A stretch of DNA of 64,000 nucleotides from an uncultured Bacteroidaceae bacterium (GTDB lineage Bacteria; Bacteroidota; Bacteroidia; Bacteroidales; Bacteroidaceae). The DNA is taken from NCBI GenBank assembly GCA_905234735.1, contig CAJOJA010000011.1, forward strand, positions 147,794 to 211,793, in the 5' to 3' direction. The notes beneath the pieces are model-generated. The model worked only from the letters and a program-made list of their open reading frames with translations. It searched no databases and was not told where the DNA came from. The position numbers and the translations under genes were made by a program. Shown in pieces: positions 16,653-26,378 of the stretch; the stretch's first letter is position 1; each line of letters opens with the position of its first letter.

Positions 16653-17147
16653 TCAGGACAGGAGATACTGATAGAGGGTGGCCGACTGGTTGCCCTCTAT
16701 CCATTTGGGCAGGGTACACGCCTCGTGATAGCCCATTCGATGGAAGAGCGCTCTGGCGGCCTCGTTGTTCTGGGCCACGTAGGCATAGAGAGAAACCAGA
16801 TGCAGGCGGTCGCGAGCATACGATGCCAGTTGGAGTAGGGCGGCCGAGGCAATGCCCTGACGGTGATATTCGGGCAAAACGACGATGCCCACCTCGGCCC
16901 GCAGGTGGTGGGGGCTGAAGTCGGTAAGGTCTGCCAGCCCTACGGGTTGGGCGTCGGCCTCAATGACGAGGCGTAACTGCCCGTCCTGATAGATGTCGGC
17001 ATGCTGTTCTTGCAGGTACTGGCGAACGATGAAGCGCGCCAGGGGCTGACTACAGGCCGATGAAGGCCACAGGCGTTCGTCGTTCTCTATGCGATAAACC
17101 AATTCCAGGTCTTCGGGCTCCAGTGCGCGTAGGTTAACAGAATACAT
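16653..17147 (-). CDS. GNAT family N-acetyltransferase
   Basis: A 164-residue acetyltransferase. The acetyl-CoA-binding motif A is at 89-104 (VVLPEYHRQGIASAAL, with the QxxGIA loop), followed by the NNEAARALFHRMGY block typical of RimJ/SpeG-type GNATs. The start LRALEPEDLELVYRIENDE resembles the spermidine acetyltransferase and diamine acetyltransferase branch, but the substrate is open. Its start overlaps the end of the upstream glycosyltransferase gene by 14 bases, and its end converges with the GH2 gene 9 bases away. It is the last gene of the recR-small membrane protein-glycosyltransferase-GNAT series. Confidence 0.85.
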   Translation of the reverse strand: MYSVNLRALEPEDLELVYRIENDERLWPSSACSQPLARFIVRQYLQEQHADIYQDGQLRLVIEADAQPVGLADLTDFSPHHLRAEVGIVVLPEYHRQGIASAALLQLASYARDRLHLVSLYAYVAQNNEAARALFHRMGYHEACTLPKWIEGNQSATLYQYLLS

Positions 17148-18276
17148 CGTTGGGCAATATCATTAGTCCGGTTTGCGGATGGTATGTTCCTAGTGCTGTC
17201 GGCTTGCCTTCTCCAGCAATGCGTATTAGGTGCTGTAGAACCTCCTCGTAACGGTAGGTTGAGGTGTCAAAGATGGTGTAGAGATGGGGATTGCAGGGAT
17301 TCTCCGTGTAAACAAGTCGGTTGCGACGACAGATGTCCCGCATCTCCTGAAGTGCCTTCTCAGAACCCAGGCACAAACAACATTCAGGAGCAGGCGTACG
17401 CTTTGGTATCCACTTGAGTGGCTTCTGCATGGTCCGCTTCAGCATGTCCAGCGCGGCTCGCAGGTAGACAGCCAGACGAATGAGCAAGGCAATGAGACGG
17501 TAGCGGCTACTGAAGTGTTTGTCGAAGAAGATGAGCATGGCCTCGTAGAAAATGTGCACGTAGCGGAACGATGACTTCTGTGTGCTTTCGCCTTTGTAGT
17601 GCAGGATGGGGGTGGGCACATAGGCGTTGCGCCAGCCGCCTTGCAGCAGTCGGTACGAGAGGTCGATGTCCTCGCCGTACATGAAGAAAGTCTCGTCCAG
17701 CAGTCCCACTCGTTCCAAGGCTTCTCTGCGCACCATGAAGAAGGCACCCGAAATGACTTCGATGTAGTTGCTCTCCTCGCGGTTCAGATAGCGCATATAG
17801 TAGTGTCCGAACCTGCGGCTATGAGGGAACAAGGCAGTCAGTCCCACCATCTTGCAGAAGGCTGTCCAGGGCGTCGGTACGCCGCGACGTGACTCCCAGG
17901 CAAAACGGCCGTTCGAACCATACATGGCAGCAGCCGTGGCACCCACCTCGCGATGACTGTCCAGGTAGTCGACACAGTCAGTCAGCGTATGTTCTGTCAC
18001 GATGGTGTCTGGATTGAGCAGCAACACGTAGCGTCCCTGTGACTGGCGTATGGCCTGGTTGTTGGCGCGCGAGAATCCAAGATTCGCTTCGTTGGCAATG
18101 AAGCGAACCTGTGGGAAACGCTCCGTGAGATACGGGACGCTTTGGTCCGTCGAGTTGTTGTCAACCACGAACACTTCCATGGACAACTCGCCCTGAGCAG
18201 CCATAACGGAACGAATGCACTGCTCAAGGTAGTATTTGACGTTGTAATTGACTATAACGACGGAGAGGTCAATCAT
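17134..18276 (-). CDS. Family 2 glycosyltransferase (rhamnosyltransferase-like)
   Basis: A 380-residue GT-A fold transferase. The N-terminal strand is LSVVIVNYNVKYYL, nucleotide binding is at VDNNSTD (38-44), the DxD-type site is in LLLNPDT (about 86-91), and the acceptor-side motif is FMYGEDIDLSYRL at roughly 203. These match the WbbL/rhamnosyltransferase-like GT2 group. The last 120 residues form an extra C-terminal region of unknown role (CCLCLGSEKALQEMRD). It lies downstream of recR and a two-helix protein with short overlaps, so they share a transcript. The acceptor is unknown, and it is far from the capsule locus at 35 kb. Confidence 0.88.
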   Translation of the reverse strand: MIDLSVVIVNYNVKYYLEQCIRSVMAAQGELSMEVFVVDNNSTDQSVPYLTERFPQVRFIANEANLGFSRANNQAIRQSQGRYVLLLNPDTIVTEHTLTDCVDYLDSHREVGATAAAMYGSNGRFAWESRRGVPTPWTAFCKMVGLTALFPHSRRFGHYYMRYLNREESNYIEVISGAFFMVRREALERVGLLDETFFMYGEDIDLSYRLLQGGWRNAYVPTPILHYKGESTQKSSFRYVHIFYEAMLIFFDKHFSSRYRLIALLIRLAVYLRAALDMLKRTMQKPLKWIPKRTPAPECCLCLGSEKALQEMRDICRRNRLVYTENPCNPHLYTIFDTSTYRYEEVLQHLIRIAGEGKPTALGTYHPQTGLMILPNDVFC

Positions 18277-18511
18277 CTTTCTCCTCCCTTTTGCGGTTAG
18301 CCATAACGAAGAATACGGCCCAAAGCCCTATCAGGGCCACAAAGATGCCATTGGTCTTGCGAGTCATCAACGCATAGACGGTGCCGAAAATCACTGGAAA
18401 CATGGCCAGTGCGAGGCGAATGGTGCGCTTGAGGCTCTTCTTGCTCAGGGCTATGGGTACTGCGACGAGTGTCAGCAGACAGAGGACTTGTAACAGATAT
18501 TCGTGGTTCAT
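18269..18511 (-). CDS. Small two-helix membrane protein
   Basis: An 80-residue protein with hydrophobic segments at about 7-23 and 34-69 (probably two or three membrane helices) and a charged tail (NRKREEKDD). Family not recognised. It is real by context: its ATG overlaps the recR stop and its stop overlaps the glycosyltransferase start by 8 bases, so translation is coupled on both sides. Confidence 0.65.
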   Translation of the reverse strand: MNHEYLLQVLCLLTLVAVPIALSKKSLKRTIRLALAMFPVIFGTVYALMTRKTNGIFVALIGLWAVFFVMANRKREEKDD

Positions 18512-19125
18512 TACAGAGAGATGTTAAAGGGTGTACGATTGACGATGGAGCGTCCCAGGGTTACTTCGTCGGTATATTGCAGTTCGTCGTTTTGGGCTAC
18601 ACCACGGGCAATGACACTGATTTTCACGCCCGACTCGGAAAGTTTGCGGTAGAGGTAGAAGTTTGTGGTGTCGCCCTCCATCGTGGGGCTCAGGGCAAGG
18701 ATGACTTCGTGGATGTCTCCCGTCTGGACACGCTCCACCAGGGTCTGTATTTGCAGGTCGCTGGGGCCGATGCCGTCCATGGGCGAAATGACTCCGCCCA
18801 ACACGTGATAGGTACCACGATACTGTTGCGTGGCCTCGATGGCCATGACGTCTTGGATGTTCTCGACCACACAGACGGTGGAATGGTCGCGTCGTGGATT
18901 GGTACAGATGTCGCAGGTCTCGTTGTCGGAGATGTTGTGGCATACACGGCAGAACTTCACCTCCTGCCTCAGGCGGATGATGCTCTGGCCAAAGGCTTCC
19001 ACGGCCTTGGTGTCCTGTCGCAGGAGGTGCAGTACCAGGCGCATGGCTGTCTTGGAGCCGATACCTGGCAGTTTGGCAAATTCGTCGACTGCCCGTTCCA
19101 GCAGTTGTGAGGGATAGTACATCAT
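18511..19125 (-). CDS. recR: Recombination mediator RecR
   Basis: A 204-residue RecR, which with RecO (and RecF) loads RecA on gapped DNA. All parts are present: helix-hairpin-helix ([13 protein letters not shown], 17-29), the four-Cys zinc finger (Cys59, 62, 71 and 74), the TOPRIM domain from [13 protein letters not shown] and the C-terminal GxxxDY-like region ([12 protein letters not shown]). The start is taken at the ATG pair 19125/19122; an upstream TTG (19137) is in frame but unlikely. It is first of the four-gene unit and lies 45 bases downstream of hisB. Confidence 0.95.
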   Translation of the reverse strand: MMYYPSQLLERAVDEFAKLPGIGSKTAMRLVLHLLRQDTKAVEAFGQSIIRLRQEVKFCRVCHNISDNETCDICTNPRRDHSTVCVVENIQDVMAIEATQQYRGTYHVLGGVISPMDGIGPSDLQIQTLVERVQTGDIHEVILALSPTMEGDTTNFYLYRKLSESGVKISVIARGVAQNDELQYTDEVTLGRSIVNRTPFNISL

Positions 19126-19170
19126 GTTAATGCACAATTAGACCGTATTCCATGTACAAATCTTCCATCT

Positions 19171-20235
19171 CTAAAGTATTCCTTTGGACGATGGTAGTTG
19201 CATGTGCTCTATATCACGGCGAACGGCCATCTTCAGTGCTCGTGCCAGAGCTTTGAATATGCCCTCGATCTTGTGATGCTCGTTCTCGCCCTCGGCCTTG
19301 ATGTTCAGGTTCATGCGCGCACTGTCGCTCAGGCTCTTGAAGAAGTGCAGGAACATCTCGGTAGGTACATCGCCGACGCGTTCGCGATGGAACTCCGCTT
19401 GCCATACCAGCCAGGGACGTCCGCCGAAGTCCAGTGCCACCTGACATAGGCAGTCATCCATGGGCAGACAGTAGCCATAGCGCTCAATGCCACGTTTGTC
19501 GCCCAAGGCTCGGAGCAGACACTCACCGAGGGCGAGTGCAGTATCTTCTATGGTGTGGTGTTCGTCAACATTTAGATCGCCTTTGGTGTGGATGTAGAGG
19601 TCGATGTTGCCGTGTTTGGCTATCTGTTCCAGCATGTGGTCAAAGAAGCCCAGTCCTGTCTCGATGTCGGCTTTTCCCGTGCCGTCCAGATTCACACTCA
19701 CGCTGATGTCCGTCTCCTTTGTTGTCCGTCGTATTTCAGCTGTCCGTTCACCGGCATAGACGATTTCGCGTATCTTTTCCCAGTTTGTTGATTCGTTTAA
19801 CAAGATGTACTTACATCCCAGATTACGAGCTAATTGTGCATCTGTTTCCCTATCTCCTATGACATAACTGTTGGCAAGGTCGAACGTACCGTCTATGTAG
19901 GGTGTCAGCATGGCCGTTCCTGGTTTGCGTGTGGGACGATTGTCCTCGGGGAACGAGCGGTCGATGTGTTGTGCGTCGAACTCAACACCCTCGCCGTGCA
20001 GAATCTCCAGCATCAGATTGTGGGTGGGCCAGAAGTCCGACTCAGGATAGGAGGGTGTGCCCAGTCCGTCCTGATTCGATACCATCACGAAGAGGTAGTC
20101 GGTATGCTGGCGTAGGAAACGCAGGGCCGAAATGACACCTGATACAAACTGGAACTTCTCAAATGAATCTATCTGTTCGTCCTCTGGTTCACGCAGTATG
20201 GTGCCGTCGCGGTCGATAAATAGTATCTTCTTCAT
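19171..20235 (-). CDS. hisB: Bifunctional histidinol-phosphatase / imidazoleglycerol-phosphate dehydratase
   Basis: 354 residues, steps 6 and 8 of histidine synthesis. The N-terminal HAD phosphatase starts [16 protein letters not shown] (DxDGT nucleophile motif) and has [16 protein letters not shown]. The C-terminal dehydratase starts about residue 166 ([16 protein letters not shown]) and carries the metal-binding HHTIED and FFDHMLEQ motifs. The frame extends upstream to 20316, but the ATG at 20235 overlaps the hisC stop as ATGA and gives the canonical start, so the upstream part is rejected. It is last of hisG-hisD-hisC-hisB. Confidence 0.95.
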   Translation of the reverse strand: MKKILFIDRDGTILREPEDEQIDSFEKFQFVSGVISALRFLRQHTDYLFVMVSNQDGLGTPSYPESDFWPTHNLMLEILHGEGVEFDAQHIDRSFPEDNRPTRKPGTAMLTPYIDGTFDLANSYVIGDRETDAQLARNLGCKYILLNESTNWEKIREIVYAGERTAEIRRTTKETDISVSVNLDGTGKADIETGLGFFDHMLEQIAKHGNIDLYIHTKGDLNVDEHHTIEDTALALGECLLRALGDKRGIERYGYCLPMDDCLCQVALDFGGRPWLVWQAEFHRERVGDVPTEMFLHFFKSLSDSARMNLNIKAEGENEHHKIEGIFKALARALKMAVRRDIEHMQLPSSKGIL

Positions 20236-21275
20236 GCTTTGTATTGTCTTAATGCGGAGAGCAGTTCGCAATTCTCCTGAGGAGTGCCGACTGTGATGCG
20301 CAAGCAGTTGCCACAAAGTGCCACGCGATTTCGGTTGCGTACGACGATTCCATGCTCTACCAAATAATGATAGATACGGTCGGCATCTGTCACCTCGGCC
20401 AGGAAGAAGTTTGCCTCTGTGGGGTACACACGCTTACATAAAGGGAGTTCGGCCACGGAGGGTACCAGATGGGCGCGTTCGGTGCAGATGGTGGTCAGCC
20501 ATTGCTGCACCTTGGGTAGATTATGCAGTACCTCATGGGCTTGTTGCTGGGTGAGAATGTTGATGTTATAGGGATATTTTACCTTATTATATAAGGCAAT
20601 GATTTCAGGACTGGCAAATGCCATCCCCAAGCGTATGGCAGCACAGCCCCATGCCTTGCTCATGGTGTTCAGTACGATGAGGTTGGGGTACTGGTCCAGC
20701 TCGTAGCGGAAGGGACGCTCCTGAGTGAAGTCGCTATAGGCTTCGTCCAAAACAACAATGCCCTGAAACTTCGTCAGCACCTTTATTATCTCTTCACGCT
20801 TCATGCAGTTGCCCGTGGGGTTGTTGGGCGAGCATATCCAGATAACCTTTGTCCGTTCGTCAGTGGCGGCAATAAGTTTGTCAGCATTCAGCTGAAAACC
20901 ATCGTCGAGTAAAACAGGGCGGTACTCCACATCGTTGATGTCGGCACTCACTTCATACATGCCATACGTGGGTGCTATGGCTACGACGTTGTCTACTCGC
21001 GGTTCACAGAAAATGCGATATACGAGGTCAATAGCTTCGTCGCTGCCGTTGCCAAGAAAAATATGACTGGCAGGTACACCCTTTACGCGGGAAATCTCCT
21101 GTTTCAAGTTTTCCTGCAAAGGATCAGGATAGCGATTCAACTTTGGTTGCAGCGTATAAGGGTTCTCGTTAGCATCGAGGAATACGTTGGCCGATTTACC
21201 CTTAAACTCGTCGCGTGCGCAACTGTAGGGCGTGAGCCGCAGTATGTTGGGGCGGACTAGTTTTTCTATGTTCAT
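20232..21275 (-). CDS. hisC: Histidinol-phosphate aminotransferase
   Basis: 347 residues, a PLP-dependent fold type I aminotransferase converting imidazole acetol phosphate to histidinol phosphate with glutamate. Visible features: [16 protein letters not shown] at the N-terminus, [10 protein letters not shown] (phosphate loop), SPNNPTGNC, the PLP Lys in LNTMSKAWG, and the C-terminal NCLRITVGT. It starts 4 bases inside the hisD 3' end (ATGA type) and overlaps hisB in the same way, so the operon is translationally coupled. Confidence 0.95.
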   Translation of the reverse strand: MNIEKLVRPNILRLTPYSCARDEFKGKSANVFLDANENPYTLQPKLNRYPDPLQENLKQEISRVKGVPASHIFLGNGSDEAIDLVYRIFCEPRVDNVVAIAPTYGMYEVSADINDVEYRPVLLDDGFQLNADKLIAATDERTKVIWICSPNNPTGNCMKREEIIKVLTKFQGIVVLDEAYSDFTQERPFRYELDQYPNLIVLNTMSKAWGCAAIRLGMAFASPEIIALYNKVKYPYNINILTQQQAHEVLHNLPKVQQWLTTICTERAHLVPSVAELPLCKRVYPTEANFFLAEVTDADRIYHYLVEHGIVVRNRNRVALCGNCLRITVGTPQENCELLSALRQYKA

Positions 21276-22552
21276 AGTGTTTTCAGTCTGATTGTCATTG
21301 CGTTTTTGTGTGCATCCAGTTGCTCGCCAGCGGCCATCAACTCAACGGCGTGTCCGATGGTGTGAAGCCCTTGGGGCGAGAGTTCCTGGAAGGTGACCTT
21401 GCGCTGGAAACTATCCAGATTCACACCGTTGTAGGCCACAGCATAGCCGTTGGTTGGCAGGGTGTGGTTGGTGCCGCTGGCATAGTCGCCTGCACTCTCG
21501 GGGGTCAGATGTCCAAGGAACACGCTGCCGGCATTTACCACTTTGTCAGCAAGTTCCATGTAATTCTCTGTTTCAATAATGAGGTGCTCTGGTGCATACT
21601 GGTTGGTCAGGCGCATCATCTCGTCGCGGTGGCTTACGAGGATGATTTTGCTGTTCTCCAATGCCTGGGTGGCAATGTCCTTTCGAGGCAGCAGGGCCAG
21701 TTGGCGCTCCACTTCTTGCTCGACCTGTGGAATCAGTTCCTCACTGGTGGTTACGAGGAGCACCTGGCTGTCCACACCGTGTTCGGCTTGCGAAAGCAGG
21801 TCGGCAGCCACAAAGGCAGGGTTTGCCGAGTGGTCGGCCAGCACCTCCACCTCGCTGGGACCGGCAGGCATGTCAATGGCTGCGTCGTGAAGCGCCACTT
21901 GTTGTTTGGCACACATCACGTACTGATTGCCTGGACCAAATATCTTGTAGACCTTGGGCACGCTTTCCGTTCCGTAGGCCATGGCACCGATGGCTTGCAC
22001 GCCACCGATTTTGAAGATACGGTCCACGCCTGCGATGCGGGCAGCAACGAGTATGGCGGGATTCACTTTTCCTTTGCGGTTGGGAGGCGTGCAAAGTACA
22101 ATCTTGCGACAACCTGCTATCTTAGCTGGTGTGGCCAACATCAGAACCGTACTAAACAGGGGTGCTGTGCCACCAGGTATGTACAGGCCGACACGTTCTA
22201 TAGGGATGGCCTTTTGCCAGCAGGTAACGCCGTTGGTTACTTCGCATTTCTCCCCTTCAAATCGTTGTGCCTCGTGGAAGGTGTATATGTTGTGGTGTGC
22301 CAGTTGCAGGGCTTCTTTCAGCTCGTTGCTGACCAGGCTCTCGGCTTCCTGCATCTCGGCCTCGCTGACGGCCAGGTCGGACACTTGTGCCTTGTCGAAC
22401 TTCAGTTCAAACTCGCGAACGGCTTCATCGCCTCGCTGGCGAATCTCGTGGAGCACACCAGCAACCACGTCGTTCAGCTCGGTGGCATCTTTCGTGGGGC
22501 GTCGGAGCAGTGCCGCCCACTCCATCTCCTTAGGGTATCTGTATGTTTTCAC
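21272..22552 (-). CDS. hisD: Histidinol dehydrogenase
   Basis: 426 residues, catalysing the last two oxidation steps of histidine synthesis (histidinol to histidine, NAD and zinc dependent). Features: [19 protein letters not shown], the [23 protein letters not shown] stretch, [25 protein letters not shown] and the C-terminal APEHLIIET and [21 protein letters not shown] signatures. Full length for the family. It lies 4 bases downstream of hisG and overlaps hisC. Confidence 0.95.
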   Translation of the reverse strand: MKTYRYPKEMEWAALLRRPTKDATELNDVVAGVLHEIRQRGDEAVREFELKFDKAQVSDLAVSEAEMQEAESLVSNELKEALQLAHHNIYTFHEAQRFEGEKCEVTNGVTCWQKAIPIERVGLYIPGGTAPLFSTVLMLATPAKIAGCRKIVLCTPPNRKGKVNPAILVAARIAGVDRIFKIGGVQAIGAMAYGTESVPKVYKIFGPGNQYVMCAKQQVALHDAAIDMPAGPSEVEVLADHSANPAFVAADLLSQAEHGVDSQVLLVTTSEELIPQVEQEVERQLALLPRKDIATQALENSKIILVSHRDEMMRLTNQYAPEHLIIETENYMELADKVVNAGSVFLGHLTPESAGDYASGTNHTLPTNGYAVAYNGVNLDSFQRKVTFQELSPQGLHTIGHAVELMAAGEQLDAHKNAMTIRLKTL

Positions 22553-22556
22553 CTTT

Positions 22557-23408
22557 TCACAATATCATTTTCTCAACGGGGATGACGAGGATTCCTTCGG
22601 CACCCAGATCCTTCAGTTGGCTGATGATTTGCCAGAAACTCTTTTCGTCGATGACGGTGTGCACGCTGTTCCATCCAGGGGTGGCCAAGGGCATCACCGT
22701 GGGACTCTTCATACCAGGCAGAACCTTGATAATGGCATCAAGACTTTCCGTGGGCACGTTCATCAGGACATATTTCTTGTCTTCGGCATTTTTCACGGCC
22801 TCGATGCGGAACAGCAGTTCGTCCAGCACGGCACGCTTCTCGGCGGTTAATTGTTTGTTCCCGATGAGCATGGCCTCGCTCTTCATCACCACTTCGACCT
22901 CGCGTAGGTTGTTGCTGACCAGTGTACTCCCGCTAGATACGATATCGAAAATGGCGTCAGCCAGACCAATGCCCGGACTGATTTCCACACTACCCGTGAT
23001 GACGTGTATGTCGGCATGTACACCATGCTCCTCCAGAAAACGGCGCAGAATGCCTGGGTAGGATGTGGCAATCTTCTTGCCCTCAAACCAGGTGAGGCCG
23101 GGATAGTTTACGGCTTTGGGGATGGCCAGCGAAAGACGGCACTTGCTGAAGCCCAGCGGACGGACTATTTCGGCATCCTCCTGTCTCTCCTCAAACTCGT
23201 TTTGGCCCACGATGCCCAAGTCGGCCACACCGGTAGCCACACTCTGCGGAATGTCGTCGTCGCGCAGATAGAGCACTTCGAGGGGAAAGTTCTGACTTTC
23301 CACAAGCAATGTCCTCTTGCTACTCGGTATTTTTATACCAGCCTCCGACAGCAGACACATCGTGTCTTCGAAGAGGCGGCCCTTTGATTGTACGGCTATT
23401 CTAAGCAT
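22557..23408 (-). CDS. hisG: ATP phosphoribosyltransferase (long form)
   Basis: 283 residues, the committed and feedback-regulated first enzyme of the histidine pathway. The start LRIAVQSKGRLFEDT, the GIVGQNEFEE region and GLADAIFDIVSSGSTL are family hallmarks. The length and the extra C-terminal domain (KYVLMNVPTESLDAIIKVLPG) place it in the long HisG form, which carries its own ACT-like regulatory domain and needs no HisZ. It is first gene of hisGDCB, with a consensus promoter about 40 bases upstream and no room for a his-type attenuator, so regulation is more likely allosteric. Confidence 0.95.
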   Translation of the reverse strand: MLRIAVQSKGRLFEDTMCLLSEAGIKIPSSKRTLLVESQNFPLEVLYLRDDDIPQSVATGVADLGIVGQNEFEERQEDAEIVRPLGFSKCRLSLAIPKAVNYPGLTWFEGKKIATSYPGILRRFLEEHGVHADIHVITGSVEISPGIGLADAIFDIVSSGSTLVSNNLREVEVVMKSEAMLIGNKQLTAEKRAVLDELLFRIEAVKNAEDKKYVLMNVPTESLDAIIKVLPGMKSPTVMPLATPGWNSVHTVIDEKSFWQIISQLKDLGAEGILVIPVEKMIL

Positions 23409-23446
23409 ATTATCTTTATACCTTATTATTATATATATAGTGCTTG

Positions 23447-23477
23447 CAAAGATACGAAAAAAAATCGAAACGACAAA
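23447..23477 (-). promoter_or_regulatory. Consensus Bacteroidetes promoter of hisGDCB
   Basis: On the minus strand TTTG (23477-23474), exactly 19 bases, then TATCTTTG (23454-23447): a full match to the Bacteroidetes -33/-7 consensus, 38 bases before the hisG start. Confidence 0.8.
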
Positions 23478-23493
23478 TACAATATGAAAAACA

Positions 23494-24684
23494 CTAACGT
23501 TTTGAGTGTATTAAAAATGCTGGGCAGACGTGTAAGTATAATCCGAAGCCCCAAGGAAGTGCATTGAGGTTTGGAGCGTGTGCACTGTACAGGTCAATCT
23601 GGGCACCGAGGCGATAGGCAGGGGTGAACGAATAGGTATAGCCCACTCGGGCGTATGCGGTGTGTATACCGCGGAACGTCGTTCCTGGATAGCGAAGGCT
23701 GATGGTGCCAAAGAAGGGCGAACCGTAGAGGTTGGCATACTGGCGTGGCGCACCCACATAGCCTATTTCTGCATTCAGTCCCTTGAGAAGAAGGGCGGAG
23801 ACGGCCGCGTGGAGTGCTACCCCCGTGTCGAAGGGCCAGAGTGTGCCGTGCTGCTGCCATGATCCAAGCACGTTGGCTTCGGCACGCAGATGGTTCAGCA
23901 CATGTTGGCGCACAGGGCGATAGGTCATCCGTGCACCGATGCTGGCGTTCATCACGGTTTGTACTCCGGCATCGGTGACATCGAGTTCGCCTCCACGATG
24001 CTGCAGGATGAGTTGTATGGGGGTTTCCCACAGGAACCGACGGTGGTTGTCGCGGTTCCATTTCAGCATAGAGTTCACACCGACAGTGAAGGCCTCCTGG
24101 TGGGTGTCGAGGTTGAAGATGTAGCTCTGCCAGTTTATCCACATATCCAGGTGTACATGCTTCCTGTCAAGCAGTAACTGGAATCCCATTTCAGGGTCAG
24201 TAGACAGGTTCTGTTCTGGATTGAATAGCGGAAGGATGAGTTGATGGTTCTGTGCCCCGTAAATGTCGCCTAGTACGAGCGTGAGTCGCTTGAAGTTGGC
24301 TTGAGCTCGGAACCACGGTAGGGCATGCACGCCGTGGGTATGCTGGTTGCCCTTCCATTTCACAATGTCGTGGTAGGCATAGTTGGGGTAGCGGTTGGCT
24401 CCATTGAAGAGGAGCAGATGGACGCCCGCCTCTATGCGCAACTGGGGAAGGGGGGCATAGGTAAGCTTCGGCTGCAGCCATGCTCCAGGCAGGGTGTAGC
24501 CCTTGGTTATGTCGCTGCTGAACTCATTGTTCTGAAAGAAAGCCAGGGCGTTGAATTCCGCCTTCAGTGTCCCAACGTCTGTGGAATCGATACGGTAGCG
24601 TTCGATGCACAATGTGTCCCACACTTGCGCGTGAAGAGTGAAGAATGAAAGGTAAAGAATTAATGTTACAACCTGACGTTTCAT
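23494..24684 (-). CDS. Predicted outer membrane beta-barrel protein
   Basis: A 396-residue protein with a signal peptide at 1-19 (LILYLSFFTLHAQ, encoded partly by TTC/TCA-type repeats). Alternating, aromatic-rich strands throughout (LRIEAGVHLLLF, ARVGYTYSFTPAYRLGAQIDLY) suggest an outer membrane barrel. Family not recognised with certainty; similar uncharacterised proteins occur in Bacteroidales. It does not end in the typical aromatic residue (the end is LIHSKR). Its start overlaps the DedA gene stop by 4 bases, so both belong to one unit with the upstream glycosyltransferase and lysine genes. Role unknown. Confidence 0.7.
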   Translation of the reverse strand: MKRQVVTLILYLSFFTLHAQVWDTLCIERYRIDSTDVGTLKAEFNALAFFQNNEFSSDITKGYTLPGAWLQPKLTYAPLPQLRIEAGVHLLLFNGANRYPNYAYHDIVKWKGNQHTHGVHALPWFRAQANFKRLTLVLGDIYGAQNHQLILPLFNPEQNLSTDPEMGFQLLLDRKHVHLDMWINWQSYIFNLDTHQEAFTVGVNSMLKWNRDNHRRFLWETPIQLILQHRGGELDVTDAGVQTVMNASIGARMTYRPVRQHVLNHLRAEANVLGSWQQHGTLWPFDTGVALHAAVSALLLKGLNAEIGYVGAPRQYANLYGSPFFGTISLRYPGTTFRGIHTAYARVGYTYSFTPAYRLGAQIDLYSAHAPNLNALPWGFGLYLHVCPAFLIHSKR

Positions 24685-25307
24685 TTCTTGGTTCCTTTAT
24701 AGATAAGGAATACGACCACTGCGGCGCCAAGCGCCAGCATGGCTATCTTCAGGTAGACGGAGTACTCGGCTACGGCTGCATCCAGTTCTTCATAGGGGAC
24801 GACGCTGGCCAGATAGTAACCGATAGTAGCCAGGATGCTGTTCCACAAGCCGGCACCCAACGAGGTGTACAGCACAAAGCGACTAAGGCTCATGCGAGAG
24901 AGTCCGGCTGGAATGCTGATGAGCTGGCGCACGGCAGGCACCAGTCGGCCAACGAAGGTGCCGATAGCCCCGTGTCGGTCGAAATATTCCTCTGCTATTC
25001 GTACCTTCTCTTCATCAATCAGACATATATGTCCCAGTCGGCTGTTGGCAAAACGATAGACGATGGGGCGTCCCAAATGCAATGCGAGGTAATAGTTGAT
25101 GAGAGCACCTATGATGGCGCCCACTGTGGCGCAGACGATGATGAAAAAAATGTTCAAGTCGCTGCCGCTTGCTGCCAGGTATGCAGCTGGAGGAACTACA
25201 ACCTCACTGGGGAAGGGGATGAAACTGCTCTCGATGGCCATAAGTAAGGTGATGACCCAGTAGTTAAGGTGTTCGAGACACCAGGCAATGAATGGTATAC
25301 TTTGCAT
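24681..25307 (-). CDS. DedA/VTT-domain membrane protein
   Basis: A 208-residue integral membrane protein of the DedA family; members help recycle undecaprenyl phosphate or phosphatidylethanolamine across the inner membrane. The family signature is complete: FIPFPSEVVVPPAAYLA near 30-46 with the acidic residue, the GAxxGxxxxYYLxxxxGR-type stretch (GAIIGALINYYLALHLGR) and FVGRLVPAVRQLISIPAG with its essential Arg residues. About five helices. It lies downstream of a glycosyltransferase and overlaps the outer membrane protein gene. Confidence 0.92.
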   Translation of the reverse strand: MQSIPFIAWCLEHLNYWVITLLMAIESSFIPFPSEVVVPPAAYLAASGSDLNIFFIIVCATVGAIIGALINYYLALHLGRPIVYRFANSRLGHICLIDEEKVRIAEEYFDRHGAIGTFVGRLVPAVRQLISIPAGLSRMSLSRFVLYTSLGAGLWNSILATIGYYLASVVPYEELDAAVAEYSVYLKIAMLALGAAVVVFLIYKGTKK

Positions 25308-25343
25308 CTATTGGTAAAATGTTAAATGAAGAATGTAAATTGC

Positions 25344-26378
25344 TCAGATGAATCTCTTCTTGAAGTTGTTCTTATCGGAAAATAGCCAGTGAAGCCACGC
25401 AGTAGAGTCCCAATAGGGCACGAGATGCAGCAGCAAGGGCAGTGGCTGGATGATAGGCGGTTCGCCGATGGACTTCAGGTATCGGTTGAACGACAGGGTG
25501 CAATATCCCATATACAATAACCATGCGAAGAGGGAAAGACCTACTGCCAAGTAATTGTGATAGACTAATCCCATGACGGTGATGGCACCAAGCAGCAAGG
25601 TGCAAAACCACGTCAGACTGGCTACCGTGAAGTACCTCAGTCGGTAGCGGAAGGTGTGGCGGAAGTGGCGACGTGTCTCCATGAAGAAGAGACGCTCACG
25701 GTTCCACCATTCCGGTGCTTGAGGCGTGTCTTGCAGGATTATGGCATCGGGGTGCATGCAGACGGCCGTGTTCTGTGCGGTGCTATGCTGGTTGACCATG
25801 ATGTCTGTGGCACCAGTCAACAGGTTGGCATGGTCGGCAAAGCCACGATGCTCGAAGAAGAGCGAACGGCGATAGCACAGGTTGGTCCCGTCGCAACGAT
25901 AGGCTCCATGTTGTCGGGCATAATACAGGTTTAGGCGTTGTTGATAGGCACGGAAGAAACGGCAGCGTAGTCCATTCCAACCGTGTCCGTCGACAAATCG
26001 GGTCTGCCCCAGCACAATTTGAAGCTCGGGTCGTGATTCGCAAACCGAAACCATGTGGCTGAGCCAATGGGAGGATGCGGGTATGCAGTCCGCCTGCGTC
26101 AGCATCAGCCACTCGTAGCTGGCTGATCGGGCACCCAAGGTCAGGGCCAAACGTATGGGACTGACGTCGCGTGAGGAATCGGGCAGCCGGATGATGTGCA
26201 GGTTGGGATTGAACACTTGCAACCCTTCGAGCATGGAAATGGTGTCGTCGCTGCTGTTCATATCCACGACAATCACCTCGTAGTCGGAGGGATAATCCTG
26301 TTCCAAGAATGCAGGCAGATGTCGTCGCAGAACATCGCACTGCTCATAGACCGCTATGATGATACTTATTGGTGGCAT
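25344..26378 (-). CDS. Membrane-associated family 2 glycosyltransferase
   Basis: A 344-residue GT2 protein: SIIIAVYEQCDVLRRHLPAF at the start, VVDMNSSDDT nucleotide site, LTQADCIPAS as the DxD-like site, and two to three hydrophobic helices at about 255-305. It resembles processive or lipid-acceptor GT2 enzymes, but the product is unknown. Its ATG lies inside the 3' end of lysA (13-base overlap), so it is co-transcribed with lysC-lysA and probably with DedA and the barrel protein downstream. Confidence 0.85.
   Translation of the reverse strand: MPPISIIIAVYEQCDVLRRHLPAFLEQDYPSDYEVIVVDMNSSDDTISMLEGLQVFNPNLHIIRLPDSSRDVSPIRLALTLGARSASYEWLMLTQADCIPASSHWLSHMVSVCESRPELQIVLGQTRFVDGHGWNGLRCRFFRAYQQRLNLYYARQHGAYRCDGTNLCYRRSLFFEHRGFADHANLLTGATDIMVNQHSTAQNTAVCMHPDAIILQDTPQAPEWWNRERLFFMETRRHFRHTFRYRLRYFTVASLTWFCTLLLGAITVMGLVYHNYLAVGLSLFAWLLYMGYCTLSFNRYLKSIGEPPIIQPLPLLLHLVPYWDSTAWLHWLFSDKNNFKKRFI

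Noticed and set aside
20236..20316. N-terminal extension of HisB
   Set aside because: It lies inside hisC. The ATGA overlap at 20235-20232 and the canonical start favour the shorter form.
21308..22585. Long plus-strand frame (425 codons) opposite hisD
   Set aside because: Shadow of hisD, which matches its family over the full length.
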